Shown piece after piece: positions 47,495 to 55,787 of a stretch of DNA of 64,000 bases. The notes beneath the pieces are model-generated. The model was not told the DNA's origin. It did not search any database and was given only the letters and a program-made list of their open reading frames with translations. The stretch is from positions 1,302,001 through 1,366,000 of the forward strand of contig CP146203.1 of NCBI GenBank assembly GCA_039995105.1. The letters run 5' to 3'. The position numbers and the translations under genes are program-made. How positions within the stretch are numbered: the first letter of the stretch is position 1; every line of letters begins with the position of its first letter. Origin of the DNA: Jonesiaceae bacterium BS-20. Lineage in GTDB: Bacteria > Actinomycetota > Actinomycetes > Actinomycetales > Cellulomonadaceae.

Positions 47495-47853
47495 CCCAGA
47501 CACGACATTTCTTACAGGACTGGGCCGACAAACTCGCGGCCGAACTCAAACTTGATGCACCAGCCGCTCATGCTCCCGATCTCACTTCTTTGCTCGATGT
47601 CACTCGCCTCATTGCCCACAACGTAGCGCGCCCAGCTGGTCCTGTAGCTACTTACTACATTGGTCTAGCTGCTGGCCTCGCCGCAGGCAACCCCGAGGCC
47701 GCGGCTAAAGCAACCGAAATCATCAACGAGATAGTCGCAGAGCATATTGCCGCAAGGGAAGCATCGAATGTCAATGCAGCCACCGATGGTGAATCAAACA
47801 TTAGCAACCCGTCGAATGCCAATTCCCCTATAGACAGTAAGGAAACCGAATAA
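47491..47853 (+). CDS. DUF6457-like protein linked to Moco genes
   Basis: 120 residues. A helical protein (FLQDWADKLAAELKLDAPAAHAPDLTSLLDVTRLIAHNVARPAGPVATYYIGLAAGLAAGNPEAAAKATEIINEIV) resembling the small actinobacterial DUF6457 proteins found beside mobA and moeA. AAGGAG precedes the ATG. The C-terminus is an Asn/Ser-rich disordered tail. Function is unknown; neighbours suggest a role in cofactor handling. Confidence 0.7.
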   Translation: MTQTRHFLQDWADKLAAELKLDAPAAHAPDLTSLLDVTRLIAHNVARPAGPVATYYIGLAAGLAAGNPEAAAKATEIINEIVAEHIAAREASNVNAATDGESNISNPSNANSPIDSKETE

Positions 47854-47856
47854 CAG

Positions 47857-48111
47857 ATGTTTGCAGTTACGGTACGTTATTTCGCTGCAGCCCGAGCAGC
47901 AGCCGGTGGAACTCGCCAAGAGGTGATTGAGGCAGCGACACCTGCGCAAGCATTCGAACTCGCAGCTCAAACCCATGGTTCCGAATTGGCCCGAATCATT
48001 GGTATTAGCTCATACCTGTTAGATGGAGTTTCCTTGGCCAAGGAAGACAGCGCACAGCAACTTTCCGCGCCCGTCACACTCGATATCATGCCACCGTTCG
48101 CAGGGGGCTAA
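47857..48111 (+). CDS. moaD: Molybdopterin synthase sulfur carrier subunit
   Basis: 84 residues of ubiquitin-like fold: VTVRYFAAARAAAGGTRQEVIEAATPAQAFELAA and a C-terminus VTLDIMPPFAGG ending in the Gly-Gly that MoeZ adenylates and sulfurates. It delivers sulfur with MoaE to precursor Z. It is 3 nt after the DUF6457-like gene and 2 nt from the converging DUF222 gene. Confidence 0.94.
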   Translation: MFAVTVRYFAAARAAAGGTRQEVIEAATPAQAFELAAQTHGSELARIIGISSYLLDGVSLAKEDSAQQLSAPVTLDIMPPFAGG

Positions 48112-48113
48112 GA

Positions 48114-50096
48114 TCATCCAGTTTGGCAATGCAGATTATCGTCTGCGCACGTAGCACAAGACATATTCGTGCAGGCACAGACTAAGCCACCAGCACCAGC
48201 ATGCACTGTAGTGGGGAAACTAAAAGTTGTGTCAGGTGTCTGAAGAGAATCCGGAATTCTGATAACCGAGTTTGGTTTCCAAATTCTGGCGCACAGTTCT
48301 TCCAATGATTGAGTTTCTAAACTTGGGGGCTGTGTCGGAGGTCGGACTCGATGCCATTTTTGCTGCGGATCTAACCATGGCGGACTTTGAACATATGGAA
48401 GCCCATCAACCATTTTGATTTTCCAGCCGATGTTGTCAATATTCCGGTGATGGTAGAAACAAAGTTGGACTGCATTATTGATGCTCGTGGGACCTCCGCG
48501 CGACCATTCGGTAACGTGGTGTGCCTCGCACCAGTCGGATGGAACATTACAGCCCGGGATTACGCAGGCGCCATCGCGCACCATCAGAGCTCGGCGCTGG
48601 TGCGCGTTGAAAATGCGTTGCGGTATTTCTAACTTCGTAACTGCTCCAGTCTCCGAGAAGGAGATGCGTTGCACAGCACCTGAGCAGGCAGCATGTGCCA
48701 ACAATTCTCCTGATGCTGGCACTGGACTGCCATGATGGTCTCGCAAGAACGCTTTTGACACACTGGGTGTTGGTGCGGTGTCTTTGGCTCCTTCTATCGC
48801 TTGAATAACTACCGTGATCGGCGCACCGTTCGGAGTTGGCATCTTCGGATGGCGGGCGATTACTCCAAGTAACGAAGCAAACAAATCATGTCTCTTATTT
48901 CCTGGAGTCCGAGTATCACTCAGGTTGCCACAGGCTTCCAGGTATCGTTCTTGGCATTGTGGACAGGCTCCCGCCGCATTCAGCAAGGCTGCTATTTCCT
49001 CGGCAACGGCGTCAGTGGCAGTGGCAGTGGCAGTGGCAGTGGCATTATCTTGCCTCTGGGCTTGTCCGCATTCTTGGGTTCGTAGGCTTTCTGGACGGGG
49101 TGTAGAAACAAGTGAGTCAACTAGCGCCTCTGCATGGTCTGCTTCCGGCCCTTCCAGCGCCGAAGCGATCTCTTGCTCACCCGACCGAGCCTCAAGCGCC
49201 CGAAAGTTCCCGAGATGCCGCGGGCAGAGCCAGTCCACTTCCTTTATCCGCGGAAACTCACCACTGAGATCCAACTTCGCCCCAAGAGGGTTATCTGCGC
49301 CAAGTTTAGGATTCCCTGCCGCATTCATTATGGTCTGCCAAAGTGCTGCAACATCGGGCAGCAGATGGCCTCCGAATGGGACAAGCCCATTTCGTTCATT
49401 ACCGAACCAAAGATTACGGTGAGGCGCAGGCACTTTCTCGCTGGGCCTAGCACCATCTTGATCAAGGTAGGTGGCCCAGACTTGAGCCATTTCCCTAATT
49501 ACATCTGCATTTTCAGGACGTTCATTTTCCGGAGAGTTTCCCGTCGCGGCCTCTACCAAGGCTATCTCAGCTGCATCAATATGAGGCTGCTTCGCCTCAA
49601 TGCGCAATGAAGGGGTTTCCAAGGCTCTAGTTATGGATTGGGCTGCCTCTACGTTGAGTTTGCCAGAGTCCAGACCAGCCGAAATGGCTGGGTAACGCGG
49701 GGCGATTGGTTCCCCCGTCAGAGAGTAACTGCCAGACGTGATCCGCCCTAGACGCACCCGCGCCGCCAAACCCCGCGCTGATACTTGAGTAAGTCGTTGC
49801 AGCAACTCGATGTGGTTTCTGCTCCCGGTAACTTTGAGCAAAGATTCCTTGCCATGCGGAGTCGCGCACACAGCCTCCACCTGAGTCGCCACCCGAACCC
49901 TAAGCGTGTCCACAAGACGGCCAATCTGCTCCGCCAAAGAGGTAGCCGCCATCAGGTCCCCGTTGGGTATGGAATTGAAGGTAGCAACAGAAAAATCCAC
50001 CGACTTAATACTGTGCAAGACCGCAGTTAGGTCAGCAACAAGGCCCGGCACTGCCGCCGTCTGGCCTGCTGTAGTGGTCTCCTCGAAGCTTTCCAT
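48114..50096 (-). CDS. DUF222/HNH endonuclease-signature protein (13E12-like)
   Basis: About 660 residues. N-terminal DUF222 domain (AAVPGLVADLTAVLHSIKSVDF... AEQIGRLVDTLRVRVATQVEAV) and a C-terminal HNH nuclease motif (RRALMVRDGACVIPGCNVPSDWCEAHHVTEWSRGGPTSINNAVQLCFYHHRNID). Between them is a variable part with an Ala-Thr run coded by AGTGGC repeats. The start is ATG 50096 (MESFEETTT). Such proteins are multi-copy in actinobacteria; their role is unresolved. It converges on moaD and interrupts the Moco module. Confidence 0.88.
   Translation of the reverse strand: MESFEETTTAGQTAAVPGLVADLTAVLHSIKSVDFSVATFNSIPNGDLMAATSLAEQIGRLVDTLRVRVATQVEAVCATPHGKESLLKVTGSRNHIELLQRLTQVSARGLAARVRLGRITSGSYSLTGEPIAPRYPAISAGLDSGKLNVEAAQSITRALETPSLRIEAKQPHIDAAEIALVEAATGNSPENERPENADVIREMAQVWATYLDQDGARPSEKVPAPHRNLWFGNERNGLVPFGGHLLPDVAALWQTIMNAAGNPKLGADNPLGAKLDLSGEFPRIKEVDWLCPRHLGNFRALEARSGEQEIASALEGPEADHAEALVDSLVSTPRPESLRTQECGQAQRQDNATATATATATDAVAEEIAALLNAAGACPQCQERYLEACGNLSDTRTPGNKRHDLFASLLGVIARHPKMPTPNGAPITVVIQAIEGAKDTAPTPSVSKAFLRDHHGSPVPASGELLAHAACSGAVQRISFSETGAVTKLEIPQRIFNAHQRRALMVRDGACVIPGCNVPSDWCEAHHVTEWSRGGPTSINNAVQLCFYHHRNIDNIGWKIKMVDGLPYVQSPPWLDPQQKWHRVRPPTQPPSLETQSLEELCARIWKPNSVIRIPDSLQTPDTTFSFPTTVHAGAGGLVCACTNMSCATCADDNLHCQTG
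49014..49043. repeat. Hexanucleotide tract in the DUF222/HNH gene
   Basis: Five AGTGGC units on the plus strand, coding Ala-Thr pairs on the minus strand within a low-complexity linker. Confidence 0.95.
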
Positions 50097-50250
50097 ATTC
50101 CATTTTATCAAATTTAGCACGCATGTTCTAGTCATAGACCGGGGCAAAGTGTTATCAACAGGCGCAATTTGCCATGGTTTATCAACAGGTTTAGGTAACG
50201 CCCCCTGGGTCACTTTGAGCAGCGTCCAACCTTGCACGGCTCGCAAGTAC

Positions 50251-50294
50251 CACCGCGAACATCACCGCGAACATCACCGCGAACATCACCGCGA
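50251..50294. repeat. Tandem 12-bp repeat between divergent genes
   Basis: Three CACCGCGAACAT units (50251, 50263, 50275) plus a partial CACCGCGA (50287-50294), in the 297-bp gap between the DUF222 gene and the ABC ATPase. It could lie in either promoter. Confidence 0.92.
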
Positions 50295-50393
50295 TTGAAT
50301 ACTAAAGCATGACTCAAATTCCGCGAGTCCGACCGCCTGTTGGCGGTAGAGTGGCTGAAACTATTTACTCGGCCAGAGAAGAGATCCCATCCC

Positions 50394-51026
50394 ATGGCTC
50401 AGATTCCAGTCATAGCGGCCAATGATGCCACGGTGGCGTTTGACGATTCTGTTCTACTTCACTCGACAACATTTCATGCGGCTGCTGGAGAAATTTGGGC
50501 GGTCACCGGGCCCAATGGGGCTGGAAAGAGCACTCTGCTGCGAGCTTTCCTTGATTCTCGGCGGTTAACGAGCGGGTCCTGTCAGATATATGGGGAACCA
50601 GCTCAGATCCGCAGTCGGTCTCAGCGTGCAAAGGTCAGCGCTCTGATTGATCCTATCCCCATTGCGCGGGACCTCACTTTGCAGGAGCAGCTCTTGTTAG
50701 TGGCCGCGTCTTGGTATGGCACGTCGCCAGAATCCGGAGTTCAAACTCAACAGCTCATGGCGAGGCTAGGGCTCAAGACACTAGGTCAGCGGTTCCCGCA
50801 CCAAGTCTCAGCAGGCCAGCTACAACTGTTTCAACTCGCGTTCACCCTAGTTCGTCCTGCACACGTCATACTTCTTGATGAACCGGAACGCCACCTAGAT
50901 GATTCTCGGGTAGTAATCGTCCGAGATCTCCTAATCGAACGGGCTCGCCAAGGGGCAACGCTCTTGATTGCGACACATGAGCCCGTCCTCACAGATGCAA
51001 GCCATGGGCAGGTGCTTCTAGGTTGA
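50394..51026 (+). CDS. ABC transporter ATP-binding protein
   Basis: About 210 residues from ATG 50394 (MAQIPVIAAND). Walker A AVTGPNGAGKSTLLRAFLD, signature HQVSAGQLQLFQLAFTLVRP (a non-standard VSAGQ), Walker B VILLDEPERHLDD, H-loop IATHEP. It overlaps the next gene by 4 nt (TTGA), so the pair forms an ATPase/membrane-subunit transporter. Substrate unknown. Confidence 0.88.
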   Translation: MAQIPVIAANDATVAFDDSVLLHSTTFHAAAGEIWAVTGPNGAGKSTLLRAFLDSRRLTSGSCQIYGEPAQIRSRSQRAKVSALIDPIPIARDLTLQEQLLLVAASWYGTSPESGVQTQQLMARLGLKTLGQRFPHQVSAGQLQLFQLAFTLVRPAHVILLDEPERHLDDSRVVIVRDLLIERARQGATLLIATHEPVLTDASHGQVLLG

Positions 51027-52738
51027 ACCGAGAAGCGGAATCAAACTCATCTCGCTTCAGCGCCGCTCACTCAGCTTCTGTATTCCCCGAGATTCCCTCC
51101 CCGCCAAGTCGCATCAGCGCAGTTTGGGATCTATACGGGGCCCGCAGCGAGCAGAGCTCAGCACTGGATCGAATTTATGCCCTGTACCTTTTTGTGCTAT
51201 TCAGCGCGCTCTACCTCGTGCCCATCGTGTATTCCACCGCACAACTACCTCCGCTGGTATCTTTTTCCAGCATCGGACATGCAAAATCGGTAGTTTCTCT
51301 GGAAACGAGTATCGCGATCCCAACGCTCGCCATTACCGGGTTGTGCTTGGGCAGCCTCTTCCTAGGACGAATTTGGGGACCCGCAGTGCTCCGTCCCTTC
51401 ATCCTGCATGTGTTCACCACGACGGATCTTCCCCCCAACAAATACCTCACGCCGGTCGCTCGCCGCCACATGTGGTGGGCAGCGGGCAGTCTCCTGGTTT
51501 TAGTCAGTGCCACGATGTACATGTTTACTGATTTCTTTGCCACGGCAGAGTTCACCTTGCTGGGCGTGGCTCTGGTAATTGGGCTCAGCATTCTTGCACC
51601 TGCGTTGTGGCTACAAGGACAAGTCAACTCGATTAGCAGCAACTTGAAAATTGCTGGCGGTGTTATTTGTGCATCGGTTGTGACTTCTCTTGCATGGCTT
51701 AACTTGGCCAAGCAGGCGCAAGCTGGCGCGGTTTGGTCTTCGGTTGCGTTCATGTTTCCCGATGCCGCACTCACCCAGTCCGCCCCCACCCAGTCCGCCG
51801 TCGCACTTTTGGTCCTTGCGTTCGTATCCGCCACGATCCTCATCACCGGGCTACTTTTTAGGTCCCGCGGGCTGACCCACCTAGCGAGCATTGACCTAGA
51901 CCGTTTGCAAAGCGACTCGGCACGGGCTGCTTCTGCTCAGGTGTTCACCACAACCGGTAGCTTTCACCATGCCTTTGATCTCTTTCAACCAGAGCCAAAA
52001 GGATACACGGCAGCGCTCATTCGCATGCCCGACACAGCAAATCCTCATCTGCGCGGGCACCTGACCCAGGGACTCATAAGAACGCTGCGAACCCCAACAC
52101 GGTTCGTTACTGCGGGAGTGTTGCTCGCCCTTGGAACCGCGGGATTGGTGGCACAGACTGGAGGATTGACGGCGCAGTCAGGCGGGTTGTCCGGGACCCA
52201 ATCGGCAGTTTGGTGGTTTCTCAGCGCACTCTGCCTGTACCTAGGCCTTGGCAAGGTAACGGGTACCTGGAAGTCCCTGTTGGCAGAGCTATCCCTCGCA
52301 CCGCTCTACGGCCCCGGCCGGTCTGGACTATTCCTCAGGAACCTGTTGTGGCCGTTGGCAGTCCTTGCGTTGGTGAGCATGACCGGGTTGTCACTTACAC
52401 TGCCTGCGGCGCAGCTCTCGTGGACTACTTCTGCAACAACTAGCGGACCGGCCCAAGCAGCGGGCTACTTCTTACTGACTTACGCATTGGCTTTTGGCGC
52501 CCGGTTCTTGCGTGAAATGAAACTCGAGATTCCCGCAAAACTGCTCTACCCCATTACCACTCCCCTGGGTGACATTTCAGGTTTGCGAGTGATCATGTGG
52601 CAGTTTGATGGAGTCCTGGCTCTCGCAATTGGAGTTGGGCTCATGCAAGCGTCACCAACGTTGCTTGTTGCCGTCGCAGCTAGCTCATTGGTCTGCGCGT
52701 ATTGTCTTTGGACGGGGATACGCCAAGCCCGCGTGTGA
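51023..52738 (+). CDS. Polytopic membrane protein, ABC transporter partner (DUF6297-like)
   Basis: 571 residues with about twelve hydrophobic segments (for example IYALYLFVLFSALYLVPIVY, TLLGVALVIGLSILAPALWL, NLLWPLAVLALVSMTGL). The TTG start overlaps the ATPase stop. A polar central loop holds imperfect seven-residue repeats coded at 52142-52204. Its layout resembles actinobacterial DUF6297-type partners of stand-alone ATPases. Substrate and direction are unknown. Confidence 0.8.
   Translation: MNREAESNSSRFSAAHSASVFPEIPSPPSRISAVWDLYGARSEQSSALDRIYALYLFVLFSALYLVPIVYSTAQLPPLVSFSSIGHAKSVVSLETSIAIPTLAITGLCLGSLFLGRIWGPAVLRPFILHVFTTTDLPPNKYLTPVARRHMWWAAGSLLVLVSATMYMFTDFFATAEFTLLGVALVIGLSILAPALWLQGQVNSISSNLKIAGGVICASVVTSLAWLNLAKQAQAGAVWSSVAFMFPDAALTQSAPTQSAVALLVLAFVSATILITGLLFRSRGLTHLASIDLDRLQSDSARAASAQVFTTTGSFHHAFDLFQPEPKGYTAALIRMPDTANPHLRGHLTQGLIRTLRTPTRFVTAGVLLALGTAGLVAQTGGLTAQSGGLSGTQSAVWWFLSALCLYLGLGKVTGTWKSLLAELSLAPLYGPGRSGLFLRNLLWPLAVLALVSMTGLSLTLPAAQLSWTTSATTSGPAQAAGYFLLTYALAFGARFLREMKLEIPAKLLYPITTPLGDISGLRVIMWQFDGVLALAIGVGLMQASPTLLVAVAASSLVCAYCLWTGIRQARV
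52142..52204. repeat. Three degenerate 21-bp repeats in the permease
   Basis: Units at 52142, 52163 and 52184 code GLVAQTG, GLTAQSG and GLSGTQS in frame, in a loop between membrane segments. Confidence 0.7.
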
Positions 52739-52951
52739 ACCACTGGAACTCACGCGAGCGTCGCATCCCGTTTGAGAGGCTAAGGCGAGCTGAAAGCCCC
52801 TGTGAATCCACAAAATATCAGGTGCATCCAAAGTCCCCCAAGAATCTGAAAATCTTCATGATTTTGGGACACACTTGCAGCGATAAAACACTAAAGCGAT
52901 ACGGCGCGATCGCGGAACCAGAACATTTTGAAGCCCGATTACTTACCGGCG

Positions 52952-54118
52952 TTACCCACCGATCGCGGACATACCCCGCTCGGGTTGGATAAAGTCTGGA
53001 TCGTTAATCCCGTGCCCAGGCAATTTCTGACTGATTGATAGGCCAAGGGCCGCAGCAATGTCGTCATCCGTGCAGCCCGCTCGCAGCATCGACCGTAGGT
53101 CTGTTTCTGTACGGGCAAACAAACAGTTGCGCAGTTGACCATCAGAAGTCAGCCTAATCCGGTCGCAGGCCCCACAAAATGGCCTAGTTACAGATGCAAT
53201 GACACCAACGGTTGCGTCCGTGCCGTTGACGTACCAGCGCTCGGCAGGTGCCGCACCGCGTGCTGGCACGGGAGTCAAAGCGAACTCGGCTTCGATAGAA
53301 GCCAAAATCTCATCCGCTGTGATCATGCCTTCTCTGCTCCACGAGTGTCCGGCATCGAGAGGCATTTGCTCAATAATGCGTAACTCGTAGCCGCGCTCAA
53401 GGGCAAAGCGCAGCAGGGTTGGCGCCTCATCCTCGTTCATGTCAGTCATGAGGACCGCATTCAACTTGGTCCCGGTAAACCCAGCAGCGTCAATCGCATC
53501 CAACCCAGCAAAAACCTGGTGAATCCGGTCCCGACGGGTCATCTTGAGGTACCGGTCGCGATCGATGGTGTCGAGTGAAACATTGAAGCGCGTCAGACCG
53601 GCAGCCTTCAACTGGGGCGCAAGCCGATCGAGCCGTAACCCGTTGGTGGTCATCGAAATCTCTGGCGCACCCGGCAAACTAGCGAGGGACTCAACAACGG
53701 CAACGATGTCCGGTCGCATGAGCGGCTCACCCCCGGTCAGCCGAATCTCGTCCACACCGCAGGCAACCGCAACGGCCGCAATCCGTGTCATCTCCGGGAG
53801 CGTGAGCATGTTAGCCGCTGCGATCCAGTCCATCCCCTCCTCGGGCATGCAATAGGTGCAACGTAGGTTACAACGGTCCGTGAGCGAAATTCTTAGGTCA
53901 CGGTGACGCCGACCGTACGAATCAACCAAGAGGTTTGGGGCCGGGTTGAGCGGCGGCTCAACCTCGCCCGGCACAAGCTTAGTAATCCGTGGGGCTGTCA
54001 CAATTTGAGGCATACCCAGACTCACTGGAGCACTCCCTCCGGCCTCTTGACCGCCTTCGGCTGGCTTCTGCGTGCTGGACGGACCACTCGCGCAGGCGTT
54101 CACAGCGAACCAACCCAT
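52952..54118 (-). CDS. moaA: GTP 3',8-cyclase
   Basis: 388 residues. Radical SAM motif CNLRCTYC in LRISLTDRCNLRCTYCMPEEG, the second Fe-S site CGACDRIRLTSDGQLRNC, and a C-terminal Gly-Gly (MSAIGG). It makes the first Moco precursor from GTP with MoaC. The start at 54118 overlaps moaE by 19 nt; ATG 54013 (MPQIVTAPRITK) is a plausible shorter start without a clear ribosome-binding site. Confidence 0.95.
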   Translation of the reverse strand: MGWFAVNACASGPSSTQKPAEGGQEAGGSAPVSLGMPQIVTAPRITKLVPGEVEPPLNPAPNLLVDSYGRRHRDLRISLTDRCNLRCTYCMPEEGMDWIAAANMLTLPEMTRIAAVAVACGVDEIRLTGGEPLMRPDIVAVVESLASLPGAPEISMTTNGLRLDRLAPQLKAAGLTRFNVSLDTIDRDRYLKMTRRDRIHQVFAGLDAIDAAGFTGTKLNAVLMTDMNEDEAPTLLRFALERGYELRIIEQMPLDAGHSWSREGMITADEILASIEAEFALTPVPARGAAPAERWYVNGTDATVGVIASVTRPFCGACDRIRLTSDGQLRNCLFARTETDLRSMLRAGCTDDDIAAALGLSISQKLPGHGINDPDFIQPERGMSAIGG

Positions 54119-54537
54119 TCCTGGGTGCCATCGGTGAAGAATTGGTTTTTCCAGATCGGCAAGTTTGCCTTGATGTCCTCGACCAACTCGGCACAGGCCG
54201 CAAACGCTTCAGCACGGTGCGCGGAAGCCACCGCCGCCGCCAACGCGACATCGCCGATCTCAAGCACGCCGACCCGGTGGGTCACCGCAATCCGCACGCC
54301 CTGATACTTAGCCGCGACCCGGTCCGCAATTTCAGTAATGAACTGCTGTGCCTGCGGATGGCCCTCGTATTCCAAACGAGTCACGCTGCGCCCGCCATCA
54401 TGGTCACGCACAATCCCACCAAAACCAACGGTCGCACCGGCCCAGTCGCATCCGGCTAGATCTTCATGCGCGGTTAACGTGATTGGTGTGGTGGCAATGG
54501 TGGCAAGGACTACCTGCGAAGGCTCATTGTCAGACAT
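54100..54537 (-). CDS. moaE: Molybdopterin synthase catalytic subunit
   Basis: 145 residues: GCDWAGATVGFGGIVRDHDGGRSVTRLEYEGH, ITHRVG-like VTHRVGVLEIGDVALAAAVASAHRAEAFAACAELVEDIKANLPIWKNQFF, including the conserved lysine before WKNQ. It joins two sulfurs from MoaD to precursor Z. It lies between moaA and the moaC-moaB fusion on the same strand. Confidence 0.95.
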   Translation of the reverse strand: MSDNEPSQVVLATIATTPITLTAHEDLAGCDWAGATVGFGGIVRDHDGGRSVTRLEYEGHPQAQQFITEIADRVAAKYQGVRIAVTHRVGVLEIGDVALAAAVASAHRAEAFAACAELVEDIKANLPIWKNQFFTDGTQEWVGSL

Positions 54538-54605
54538 GTGCTTCTCTCATGAAAGTGGAACCAAAATAGTAAAAACCAAAAAACTTGTGACTACCTAACG
54601 TCAGT

Positions 54606-55787
54606 TTAATGGTCTCCATTAGCTAACTGGTGGGACAAATGTCCGATGACTCCCCCAATTACATCAAGCCCGTCGCGAACGCCCCCAACCGAGCCAGGCA
54701 AGGTCACTACCGCCGTGTTCCCGATAACTCCGGCAACGCTGCGTGAAAGCAGCGCACCCGGCGCTTTCCCAACCCCTGCTTGGCGCAATGCCTCTGCGAT
54801 CCCTGGGATTTCAAAGTCGAATATCCTGCTCAGAGTCTGCGGGGTAACATCGCGTACGGTAATTCCGGTTCCGCCGGTGGTAACAATGAGCCACGCTCCG
54901 CCTTCAATTAGTGTACGAGTCGCGTTTGTAATATCCGCCGCATCGTCCGGCACGGTTAAGTGCGTTGGGGTGGCGCCCCAATCCGTGACCGTTTGGCAGA
55001 TCATTGGCCCTGTTTCATCCACGCGTTCACCGCGTGCGGCACGGTCGGAGATAGTGATGACGCCAACGGTCCCGGTTGCCTTACGCGCGCCATGGGCGGC
55101 TCCTGCATCGAGGGTAGGCGCGGGCACGCTTGCGTGCGGCGAAGGCGGTGTGGCCACGGTGCTGGATACCACCTCAGCCCTAGACTGCGGCTCAGCGCCG
55201 GTGACCTGCTCAGCGCCGATTGCTGATCCAGCTCCGGTTGCGTGTTGGGCTCCGGTTACCAGCTCAACAGCCTGACCTCGCTCCCAACTTCCCGATGCCC
55301 CGCCTTCTTTTTTCTCAACCCAAATTTTCGTGATGTGGGCGGCCCGGTCCACGGCTTTGACCATGTCGATCACGTTCAGTGCTGCGGCAGCAACACAGGT
55401 CAGGGCTTCCATTTCAATGCCCGTGCGGTCAGCCGTGCGCACGGAAGCTTCGATTGCCACACCATCGGCAACGAGATCTACGGTGACGCTGACCGAGGTG
55501 ATCGCTACCGGGTGGCAGAGTGGAATCAGGTCCGGGGTCTTTTTTGCAGCAGCGGTTCCAGCAATCCGCGCCACGGCAAGCGCGTCCCCCTTCTTGAGTT
55601 CGCCCTCGCGCAGCAACGTGATTGTGTGCGGCTCGAGCGCAACATGACCGCGCGCGACCGAACGCCGTTTGGTGACAGGTTTGTCACCAACGTCAACCAT
55701 GTGAACTTTTCCGGAAGAATCCACGTGTGTCAGCCTGTCTGACTTACCTTCTGCCCCGTTGCTTGGCAGGATGGGTTCTTGTGACAC
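54606..55787 (-). CDS. Fused MoaC-MoaB/MogA protein
   Basis: 393 residues. N-terminal MoaC (THVDSSGKVHMVDVGDKPVTKRRSVARG, LIPLCHPVAITSVSV, DRTGIEMEALTCVAAAALNVIDMVKAVD) makes precursor Z. The C-terminal MoaB/MogA domain (VGVITISDRAARGERVDETGP, IVTTGGTGITVRDVTPQTL, LPGSVGGVRDGLDVI) adenylates molybdopterin. The linker of about 70 residues (166-235) is Ala/Gly/Thr-rich with degenerate TGAE-like repeats. Start is GTG 55787 with GAGAGGAA upstream. It overlaps the opposite-strand moeA by 7 bp. Confidence 0.92.
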   Translation of the reverse strand: MSQEPILPSNGAEGKSDRLTHVDSSGKVHMVDVGDKPVTKRRSVARGHVALEPHTITLLREGELKKGDALAVARIAGTAAAKKTPDLIPLCHPVAITSVSVTVDLVADGVAIEASVRTADRTGIEMEALTCVAAAALNVIDMVKAVDRAAHITKIWVEKKEGGASGSWERGQAVELVTGAQHATGAGSAIGAEQVTGAEPQSRAEVVSSTVATPPSPHASVPAPTLDAGAAHGARKATGTVGVITISDRAARGERVDETGPMICQTVTDWGATPTHLTVPDDAADITNATRTLIEGGAWLIVTTGGTGITVRDVTPQTLSRIFDFEIPGIAEALRQAGVGKAPGALLSRSVAGVIGNTAVVTLPGSVGGVRDGLDVIGGVIGHLSHQLANGDH

